NCBI GenBank assembly: GCA_002307135.1
Contig: DBTQ01000005.1
Span: 1-5,825, forward strand
From: Bacteroidetes bacterium UBA1312
Lineage (GTDB): Bacteria > Bacteroidota > Bacteroidia > Chitinophagales > Chitinophagaceae
DNA length: 5,825 nucleotides
Direction of reading: 5' to 3'
The stretch's first letter is position 1. Each line of letters begins with the position of its first letter. A program made the translations under genes and the position numbers. This document shows positions 1 through 5,536 of this stretch, one piece after another. Below the pieces are notes generated by a model. That model was not told the origin of the DNA. It did not search any database and saw only the letters and a program-made list of their open reading frames with translations.

Positions 1-452
1 AAACAATCTATAGCTCCATTAAAAGAAATTAAAGCCATATTTGAGTTTCTTAATACTCCCTTTGAACATGACAAATAAATTTTAGCTGTTCTAATATTTT
101 CTAGTCCTGAGCATAATAAAGGCAATAAATTTTTATCGGCTAAAACTTTAGCATAATCAATAGGAACCAGTTTAGATTCGATTTTGGGAATAAACAAGCT
201 TTCTGGAATATATCTCACATCAAAATTTCCAGTATAAGAAGAATATAGTCTATGCCATTTATATGGGATTTTCTTTCCATAATTTTCGAGAAAAAAAGAG
301 TCGATTTCTTTTTTCTGCGTTTCCGATAGTTTAAATTTCTCTATTATTTTTTTACGCCTAGGATCTTTAATTTTTTTTAGCTCAAAACAACTAGTTCTCC
401 AAGAGATCCATTTTTTTTCAAAAGAAAGTAATAAATTGTGCATTTTGCTCAT
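1..452 (-). CDS. Sugar-transfer-associated ATP-grasp protein, N-terminal part (3' end outside window)
   Basis: This frame is open from an ATG at 452 to the left edge: 150 complete codons, cut off by the window and not by a stop. The start overlaps the TGA of the TupA-like gene as ATGA (452-449), with only a weak GGA seven nt upstream, so translation is probably coupled. A second in-frame ATG (residue 4) is possible. The N-terminus is basic and lysine-rich with no signal peptide. Residues 77-110 contain FDVRYIPESLF followed by a DYAKVLADKNLLPLL stretch. I recognise this as the N-terminal signature of the sugar-transfer-associated ATP-grasp family (Pfam ATPgrasp_ST), which is typical of capsule and LPS loci. 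The ATP-binding lysine and the metal-binding acidic residues should lie in the missing part, so activity cannot be judged. The family is predicted, not proven, to join a carboxylate to an amine or hydroxyl on surface glycans. The assignment is from memory of the motif, without a profile search. Confidence 0.72.
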   Translation of the reverse strand, partial: MSKMHNLLLSFEKKWISWRTSCFELKKIKDPRRKKIIEKFKLSETQKKEIDSFFLENYGKKIPYKWHRLYSSYTGNFDVRYIPESLFIPKIESKLVPIDYAKVLADKNLLPLLCSGLENIRTAKIYLSCSKGVLRNSNMALISFNGAIDC

Positions 453-1351
453 AAATTTATCCAATCACCAAATTTATTATCCCATTCTTGGGGTTCAAAA
501 GGTTCAAATCCACTAAAATGAGTAAAAGTTAATTCACCAAAATATACATGCCCATTGATATCATAAAAGTCAGCACGACAATGTTTAAAATCTTTAGTTA
601 GTTTTTCTGCTAAAACAAGCATTTTTTCTAAACCTTTCGGTTTTATTATTTCCCTTTCTAAATTATTGGGATAATGCTGCATAAATGGTAAATGATTAAA
701 ATGGGTATCAAAAAAATCAAATTTAGTTTGATGTATACCTCGATCAGTAGCGACAAATAGAGCTTTAGGTTTACCATCAAAACAAAATATTTTATAATCT
801 TTTAACTCTGTTCCAGATTCATCAACCATATATTTTTCAGCAACGATTCTTGGCTTTATGTTTTTATAAGGCAATTCTCTACAACCCCAATAGTAATTTC
901 GTTTTAAACAAGAATAAATTCTTTTCTTAGCTGCTTTTATATCTAATTTTGATTTGTCTCTACAAATGATTAGTCCACCGGAATCGTGGGTGCATTTTAG
1001 AACAAATTGATCGGGGAGTTTATCAAAATCAATGTCATCAAAATTTTCCCATACTCCTAAAAGGGGGATTAAGTATTGCTCACCAATGGTTTCAGCAATG
1101 TATTTACGAACTTCGTATTTATCTACTAGTTTTGTGTATAAAGGGTTTCTATCATGGAGTTTTAACCATTGCAGCTTTTCGTTGAATGTTTTGGGATTTT
1201 TCAAATCTAGCTTATATCCCATTTTTATTCGAAAAACAATTTTTAACCACAAAGCATCTGGAATCCAGTGAAAAAAAACACGAAAGCCTAAAAATGGAAT
1301 TATTAGGAATGGATTTTTAATGTAAGAAATGATTTTATCTTTTGCCGTCAT
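449..1351 (-). CDS. TupA-like ATP-grasp protein of surface polysaccharide biosynthesis
   Basis: This is a 300-residue cytoplasmic-type protein, full length for TupA-like ATP-grasp proteins, which are often auto-annotated as glycosyltransferases or amidoligases. Visible landmarks are NPKTFNEKLQWLK (52-64); LVDKYEVRKYI (75-85); FVLKCTHDSGG (116-126), whose K119 is the likely nucleotide-binding lysine; PRIVAEKYM (167-175), whose E172 is the likely adenine-hinge acid; and RADFYD (259-264) with FGELTF (271-276), whose D261 and E273 fit the metal-binding pair. The C-terminal SGFEPFEPQEWD is also typical. All expected catalytic acids appear present, so it should be active. The start has an AGGA Shine-Dalgarno at 1361-1358, six nt from the ATG. 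The gene begins 23 nt after the acyltransferase stop and its TGA overlaps the next ATG. TupA itself is tied to teichuronopeptide synthesis. A role here in attaching an amino acid or similar group to the glycan is inference. Confidence 0.85.
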   Translation of the reverse strand: MTAKDKIISYIKNPFLIIPFLGFRVFFHWIPDALWLKIVFRIKMGYKLDLKNPKTFNEKLQWLKLHDRNPLYTKLVDKYEVRKYIAETIGEQYLIPLLGVWENFDDIDFDKLPDQFVLKCTHDSGGLIICRDKSKLDIKAAKKRIYSCLKRNYYWGCRELPYKNIKPRIVAEKYMVDESGTELKDYKIFCFDGKPKALFVATDRGIHQTKFDFFDTHFNHLPFMQHYPNNLEREIIKPKGLEKMLVLAEKLTKDFKHCRADFYDINGHVYFGELTFTHFSGFEPFEPQEWDNKFGDWINL

Positions 1352-1374
1352 TTTGTTTCCTGTTTATTTTCAAT

Positions 1375-2421
1375 TTACCAAAGTTTATAGTTTTTCCCTG
1401 ATATAAAAGAGAAATATTTATTCATTATTTTACAAGGTATTATAAGAATTAGTGCATCTAGTAGAACAATCGTAAAAGCAATGATTGTATTCGTTGTAAA
1501 GGATTCTTGTATTATATTTTCAGTATATAATTTTGCTGTGGCTGTTTCCAATACAGAATATACCTTTCCGTGAAAAGCGAAATAAAAGAGTGAATTAGCT
1601 CCCACAAACAAAAAGAATTTATTATTCATTATCTTATTTTTACAGATACCAATAAAAATAAACAATCCTATTAATGTTAAAGAAAATGAAAAAATAACAG
1701 TGTCATCGCCAGCAAAACTACAAGTTTTTTTAGTGAATAAAATCAATAAAATATACAACATCCAACCGATAAATAAATACAATGGCGTCATATACTTTTC
1801 AATAATCTTTTCCGAACTCTTGAACCATTTACCCAAAGCCATATAAAAACAACCGAAACCGATTGTATGCAAATGCCACGGAAGAGGAGGGCCTTTCATT
1901 AATGAGTAAATTGAATTAAATAAAAACAAGAGTACACCAAAAACTAATAGAATTCTATCTGACTTGCTTACTTTATCCACCCAAAAGAAGAAAAGACTAT
2001 ACAAATAAAGTGCTGCAATGAACCAAATCAGTTCATTTTGACCACTTTGAAAAAGTAATGCTTTAATTCGATCTACGAGAGGAATAGGTTCCTTAAAGGA
2101 GATTATTTGAGATAATCCTATTAAGATAAATCCATATATCAGAAAAGGGATTAACAAAGTTCTTGTACGTTGTTCAAGGACGACTAAAAATTTTTGTTTT
2201 TCCTTAAATAGATATCCTGAGACGAAGAAAAATGAAGTTAAAAATACGGGCGAAAAAAATTGCATTATGGAATCATCACTGAATTTCAAATGACTATAAA
2301 TAACCATTAAGAAAGCTACACCTCGAACTATATCTAACCAGTGGATTCTTTTTTTTTCTTTACTTCCATTCAAATTTGTGAAGGTAGTCGTGAATGGATT
2401 ATTATCATTCATTTTCATCAT
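1375..2421 (-). CDS. Acyltransferase-3 family membrane O-acyltransferase (fucose 4-O-acetylase-like)
   Basis: This is a 348-residue polytopic membrane protein with about ten hydrophobic helices (roughly 31-45, 53-72, 90-108, 130-147, 157-172, 184-197, 213-230, 242-260, 269-285 and 312-330). The first helix carries DIVRGVAFLMVIYSH. R33 and H44 form the R-X10-H motif of acyltransferase-3 enzymes, and D30 precedes it. FFFVSGYLF (64-72) and LPWHLHTIGFG (180-190) resemble the fucose 4-O-acetylase branch (COG3594-like). Such proteins move an acyl group, usually acetyl, across the inner membrane onto sugar hydroxyls of O-antigen or exopolysaccharide. The sugar acceptor cannot be read from sequence. 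The ATG at 2421 lies within the end of the GT4 gene and lacks a Shine-Dalgarno. The in-frame ATG at 2412 (residue 4) has a weak GGA eight nt upstream and gives an 8-nt overlap, so it may be the true start. An A9 tract sits in codons 23-25, just before the catalytic motif. Confidence 0.88.
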   Translation of the reverse strand: MMKMNDNNPFTTTFTNLNGSKEKKRIHWLDIVRGVAFLMVIYSHLKFSDDSIMQFFSPVFLTSFFFVSGYLFKEKQKFLVVLEQRTRTLLIPFLIYGFILIGLSQIISFKEPIPLVDRIKALLFQSGQNELIWFIAALYLYSLFFFWVDKVSKSDRILLVFGVLLFLFNSIYSLMKGPPLPWHLHTIGFGCFYMALGKWFKSSEKIIEKYMTPLYLFIGWMLYILLILFTKKTCSFAGDDTVIFSFSLTLIGLFIFIGICKNKIMNNKFFLFVGANSLFYFAFHGKVYSVLETATAKLYTENIIQESFTTNTIIAFTIVLLDALILIIPCKIMNKYFSFISGKNYKLW

Positions 2422-3511
2422 CCAATAAGTTTATAGTTTTAATTAACCTTTCTCCAACAATACTTTGAGTATAGTTCGAGAGAACTCTTTCATACACATC
2501 ATTAGAAAACTTCTCCCATTGATTATTTTTTTCTATTTCTATTATTTTATTTGAAAAAAAGTTTGCATCAATAGAATTAACCACTAAATCTTTTGTTCCA
2601 CAAATGGATGCGTTAAAACCAACAGGACTAACAATAGGAACAACTCCAAATCCCATGGCTTCTGTTAATGAATTTGAGTGGCCTTCTTGGATTTCTTCTG
2701 AAGGGAAAACAAAATAATGAGATGTTTCTAGATGTTGAGCTATAAACTCAAAATTCTGTCTTCCAAATAAAGTAACATGGTCTTTTAATTTGTAATCTTC
2801 AATTTTATTTTCTATTAACTGAAGATATGTTTCATCACTCGCTCCAATTAATTCAAGATTTGCATCATAACCTTCATTGATAAGATTATTTAATACATCA
2901 ATTAGTAAACAAACGTTTTTTGCTTTTGTTATTCTTCCGAAATAAATTAACTTCAATGGTGAGCGCTTTCTATTTATTGAATTTACTGAAATAAAATTAT
3001 CCATGATATAATTTGGATAGTATGTTCGTTCAATTCCCCATTTCTCTTTAATAAAATCTACATATTCTTGTCCTTGGCATAAAACTATATCAGCATTTAT
3101 TAAAAGATCTTTTAATAAATGCTGATATAGTTTAGATCCTTTTTTATAACTATCTATCATTGAGCCATTACGTAATTCATAAATGACATGATGGTTTAGT
3201 TTTTTAGCTGCACTCATCATTAGCCATTCAAAAAAAACAACATCCCGATAAAAACCGACAATATGAATAGGACTTTTAGAGTTCTTAAAAAGTAAGCAAA
3301 ATAATTGAAAGGGGAGTTTCAGCATTCCTATAAAATAAGAGAGTTTTCCTTTACTCATAGCTGGTTTTTGTAAAAGACTTACCTTAAATCCAGCTTTTTC
3401 ATAAATTTGTAATGTTTTCTGACAGCCAACTTCTGCTCCTCCAATTTTATCAAGAGGAATATTATGGGGTAAAGGAGCATAAAAAATCAAATGGTTACTT
3501 CTTGTTTTCAT
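2405..3511 (-). CDS. Glycosyltransferase family 4 (GT-B fold)
   Basis: This 368-residue protein is a complete, soluble, probably membrane-peripheral GT-B retaining glycosyltransferase. The N-terminal acceptor domain has the Gly-rich loop IGGAEVG (23-29). The C-terminal donor domain opens with LIYFGRITKAKN (188-199), where R193 and K198 match the phosphate-binding Arg/Lys of GT4 enzymes. It carries the EX7E motif as E276 and E284 in EGHSNSLTEAMGFG, followed by VVPIVSPVG. The nucleotide-sugar donor is not predictable; a 6-deoxyhexose from Gmd is one option. The ATG at 3511 follows a 47-nt gap after the GT26 stop and has no clear Shine-Dalgarno. The 3' end overlaps the acyltransferase start. Codons are very AT-rich compared with gmd. 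The odd feature is a perfect 52-bp palindrome covering codons 127-143. The frame stays open through it, and the encoded stretch ending NADIVLCQG still looks like normal GT4 sequence. Confidence 0.9.
   Translation of the reverse strand: MKTRSNHLIFYAPLPHNIPLDKIGGAEVGCQKTLQIYEKAGFKVSLLQKPAMSKGKLSYFIGMLKLPFQLFCLLFKNSKSPIHIVGFYRDVVFFEWLMMSAAKKLNHHVIYELRNGSMIDSYKKGSKLYQHLLKDLLINADIVLCQGQEYVDFIKEKWGIERTYYPNYIMDNFISVNSINRKRSPLKLIYFGRITKAKNVCLLIDVLNNLINEGYDANLELIGASDETYLQLIENKIEDYKLKDHVTLFGRQNFEFIAQHLETSHYFVFPSEEIQEGHSNSLTEAMGFGVVPIVSPVGFNASICGTKDLVVNSIDANFFSNKIIEIEKNNQWEKFSNDVYERVLSNYTQSIVGERLIKTINLLDDENE
3082..3133. repeat. Perfect spacerless 52-bp palindrome inside the GT4 gene
   Basis: I paired every base outward from the centre (3107/3108, in an AGATCT core). 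All 26 pairs from 3107/3108 to 3082/3133 are complementary, and the next pair (3081/3134) is a mismatch. There is no spacer, so DNA could extrude a cruciform and the mRNA could fold into a hairpin of about 24 bp. The arms are AT-rich (5 G/C in 26). On the coding strand the palindrome starts exactly at codon 127 (K) and ends at the first base of codon 144. The arms encode KLYQHLLKD and LLINADIV, which read as family-typical protein. It is not followed by a T-run long enough for a clear intrinsic terminator. Its origin is unknown. Confidence 0.97.
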
Positions 3512-3558
3512 CTTTTAAGAATCTTTTTTAAGTGAAGTTTTTTGAAAACAATAAAGAA

Positions 3559-4353
3559 TCATGTTGTTTTTCTATGAGAAAAAATTTTTTTGATCGTAAA
3601 TTTTAAAATAGTGTAACTAGCTTTAGCGTATCGTTTTAATCTAAAAGGTTCGAAGCAACAACGCCAGACCCATTCTGCGCCAAACATACGAAACAGTTTG
3701 GGTGCTCTAGGCAATGCCTTAGCCAAAAAATCAACAGTTCCACCTAAACCGGCTACAATTTTAACCCCATTTTTTTCTAAAAACTCTTTATTTTCAGCTA
3801 TCCAATATTCTTGTTTAGGTGAACCAAAACATACAGCAAGTACTTCGGGGCGAGTTTCTATTATAAATTTTTCTAATTCTTTATTTTCTTTTATATTTAG
3901 AGGTGTCGGAAAATCAGGGGACATTGCCACTAAGGATAATGACGGATACACTTCTAGCATATTTTTCGTTGCTTGAGATAAAATTTCAGGTTTTCCACCA
4001 ATGAGCGCCATTTTTTTTTCACATTTTTCACAAGTTTCAAATAAATCAAAAATTAAATCGGAGCCACAAAGTCTGCGCACAATAGTAAAATGTCGTAAAA
4101 AAAGCAGAACAGTGACAGCGAATCCATCTACTGTTACCCAAATTCCTAATTTTAAAATATCCGCATATTTCGGTGCTTGCATAGCGAGGCCTAGTAATTC
4201 AAAATTGACCGTATAAAGCGTTGTTATAGGTTGTTCTTCTAAAAAAAGCCTTTCTTGAATCCTATTTTTCCAAAAAATTTTTTTTTCATAGAACATCTTC
4301 ATGCCAAATAAACTTCCGCTATCCTTATCTCGTGTTAAAAAAAATTTCATCAT
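3559..4353 (-). CDS. WecG/TagA/CpsF family (GT26) glycosyltransferase
   Basis: This 264-residue protein, counted from the ATG at 4353, has the full GT26 signature: TVNFE (48-52, with the T-x-N substrate-site motif), VDG (75-77, where D76 matches the proposed catalytic base), a G-rich ALIGGKPE stretch (116-123), CFGSPKQE (175-182), GLGGTVDF (202-209), AEWVWR (226-231) and RLKRY (238-242). The basic C-terminal tail fits the membrane-associating appendage of TagA. Family members are inverting enzymes that add a second sugar, often ManNAc or a related sugar, to undecaprenyl-PP-GlcNAc on the cytoplasmic face. The exact donor is unknown. An ATG at 4371 would add six residues but lies upstream of the GGGGAGGGAGG ribosome site. 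The ATGs at 4353 and 4350 lie just after it, and the former overlaps the TGA of the deleted reductase as ATGA. A CEKCEKK duplication at 108-114 sits on an A-rich tract. Confidence 0.9.
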   Translation of the reverse strand: MMKFFLTRDKDSGSLFGMKMFYEKKIFWKNRIQERLFLEEQPITTLYTVNFELLGLAMQAPKYADILKLGIWVTVDGFAVTVLLFLRHFTIVRRLCGSDLIFDLFETCEKCEKKMALIGGKPEILSQATKNMLEVYPSLSLVAMSPDFPTPLNIKENKELEKFIIETRPEVLAVCFGSPKQEYWIAENKEFLEKNGVKIVAGLGGTVDFLAKALPRAPKLFRMFGAEWVWRCCFEPFRLKRYAKASYTILKFTIKKIFSHRKTT

Positions 4354-4514
4354 CCTCCCTCCCCATACCATTTCACCATCCCTTGAATCGTCTCTTCAAC
4401 AGCAACTCCACCCCAGTATTGCCGAATTCGTGTGTTGTCACAACAAATATAAGGATTCTCCACAGGGAATAACCCGACAAAACCGTTAGCCCCTATGATG
4501 ACGACGCGCTTCAT
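4350..4514 (-). pseudogene. Internally deleted NAD(P)-dependent sugar-nucleotide reductase/epimerase (Rmd/Fcl-like) remnant
   Basis: A 54-codon open frame fills the space between gmd and the GT26 gene. Its first 14 residues are MKRVVIIGANGFVG, the beta-strand and GxxGxxG turn of a Rossmann NAD(P) site. The sequence then jumps at once to NPYICCDNTRIRQYW followed by VEETIQGMVKWYGE, which looks like the C-terminal end of extended SDR sugar-nucleotide enzymes (compare the D-x-S/T-R-x-R and eETl-x-x-x-v-x-yW pattern of GDP-6-deoxy-lyxo-4-hexulose reductases). About 240-260 codons, including the catalytic S/T-YxxxK region, are missing. Its start overlaps the gmd stop as ATGA (4514-4511) and its TGA overlaps the GT26 ATG (4353-4350), as in a working operon. 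It cannot be an active reductase. It is most likely a deletion relic after gmd, in the place where Rmd or Fcl is expected. A functional small protein is possible but less likely. Confidence 0.78.
4354..4364 (-). promoter_or_regulatory. Ribosome binding site deciding the GT26 start
   Basis: The minus strand reads GGGGAGGGAGG here. The GGAGG core (4362-4358) is four nt from the ATG at 4353 and seven nt from the ATG at 4350. It lies downstream of the ATG at 4371, which would otherwise extend the frame, so that longer start is unlikely. The site also forms the last codons of the reductase remnant, which suggests coupled translation. Confidence 0.75.
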
Positions 4515-5533
4515 GCTTTAATGCCTGCTCCCACTATTTTGAGATCGTTTTCGACCATGCGCTGAATAAGTTGTGCGTAACTGATTTTACGTTTCCACCC
4601 CAGTCCATGTTCCGCTTTGCTGCAATCACCGATAAGGAGTTCCACTTCTGCGGGTCTATAGAACTGAGGGTTCACGCGGACTACCGTTTTATCAGTGCCC
4701 TCAAGCGTTGCGTACTCATTGACGCCCTCGCCGTGCCAAACTAAAACCATCTCTGCTGCTTTAAATGCCAGCGTTACAAATTCACGTACCGGGTGGGTTT
4801 CCCCCGTCGATATGACATAGTCATCGGCAGAGTCTTGTTGCAGCATGAGCCACATAGCCATGACATAGTCTTTGGAGTGACCCCAATCGCGTTGGGCTTT
4901 GAGATTGCCGAGTTCCAGCACCTCTTGCAAGCCGTACTTGATTTTCGCTACCGCAATCGTAATTTTGCGAGTGACGAATTCAGCGCCGCGGCGTTCCGAT
5001 TCATGGTTAAAAAGAATGCCGGAACAGGCAAACATGCCATAGCTTTCGCGGTAATTTTTGGTGATCCAATGACCGTAGAGTTTGGAGACTCCGTACGGGC
5101 TTCTGGGGTAAAAGGGCGTCGATTCTTTCTGTGGAACTTCCTGAACGAGGCCAAACATTTCACTGGTAGAAGCCTGATAAAAATGGGCCTTGGGTTTTAA
5201 TAAACGGATGGTTTCCAGGAGATTGGTGACGCCAATGGCATTGATCTCGGCTGTGGAGAGAGGAGTATCCCAAGAGGTGGTGACAAAAGATTGAGCCGCC
5301 AAGTTGTAAATTTCGTCCGCATCAGAAATTTCAAGGGCTCTGATGAGAGAGGCTTGGTCTGTCATGTCCCCAAAAATGAACTTTACTTTATCTTGCAAAT
5401 GTTCCGCATTGCCAAAATCCAATCGACTTTTACGACGTACTAGGCCATAGACGTCATAGCCTTTCTCAAGCAGTAGCTCTGCAAGGTAAGATCCATCCTG
5501 ACCCGTAATGCCTGTAATCAAAGCTTTTTTCAT
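4511..5533 (-). CDS. gmd: GDP-mannose 4,6-dehydratase
   Basis: This 340-residue extended short-chain dehydrogenase converts GDP-D-mannose to GDP-4-dehydro-6-deoxy-D-mannose, the branch point to GDP-D-rhamnose, GDP-L-fucose, GDP-perosamine and related donors. Visible motifs are the NAD(P) turn GITGQDGSY (8-16), RRKSR (33-37), NLAAQSFV (77-84), STSEMFG (122-128, with E125 as active-site acid), the YGVSK catalytic Y147/K151, FNHESERRG (175-183), RDWGHSKDYV (215-224) and YRPAEVE (292-298). Nothing essential is missing. The length fits the shorter Gmd type (E. coli Gmd is about 373 residues). A GAGGAG Shine-Dalgarno lies at 5549-5544, ten nt before the ATG. The TGA overlaps the ATG of the reductase remnant, so the usual next enzyme of the pathway is encoded right after it but deleted. 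G+C is about 47% in sampled lines, clearly above the genes downstream. Confidence 0.97.
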   Translation of the reverse strand: MKKALITGITGQDGSYLAELLLEKGYDVYGLVRRKSRLDFGNAEHLQDKVKFIFGDMTDQASLIRALEISDADEIYNLAAQSFVTTSWDTPLSTAEINAIGVTNLLETIRLLKPKAHFYQASTSEMFGLVQEVPQKESTPFYPRSPYGVSKLYGHWITKNYRESYGMFACSGILFNHESERRGAEFVTRKITIAVAKIKYGLQEVLELGNLKAQRDWGHSKDYVMAMWLMLQQDSADDYVISTGETHPVREFVTLAFKAAEMVLVWHGEGVNEYATLEGTDKTVVRVNPQFYRPAEVELLIGDCSKAEHGLGWKRKISYAQLIQRMVENDLKIVGAGIKA

Positions 5534-5536
5534 ATA

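Noticed and set aside
1032..1271. Plus-strand 79-codon frame opposite the TupA-like gene
   Set aside because: It lies wholly within a well-supported minus-strand gene and has no ribosome site or recognisable motif.
3082..3133. The 52-bp palindrome as an intrinsic transcription terminator
   Set aside because: The stem is AT-rich, is followed on the coding strand by only four T before ATGCC, and sits mid-gene with the frame and operon continuing downstream.
4301..4489. Plus-strand 62-codon frame across the GT26 start and the reductase remnant
   Set aside because: The minus strand explains this stretch better, with Rossmann and SDR C-terminal motifs plus ATGA overlaps at both ends.
4793..5200. 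Plus-strand 135-codon frame opposite gmd
   Set aside because: It is the antisense shadow of an unmistakable gmd with all motifs, and its translation resembles no family I know.
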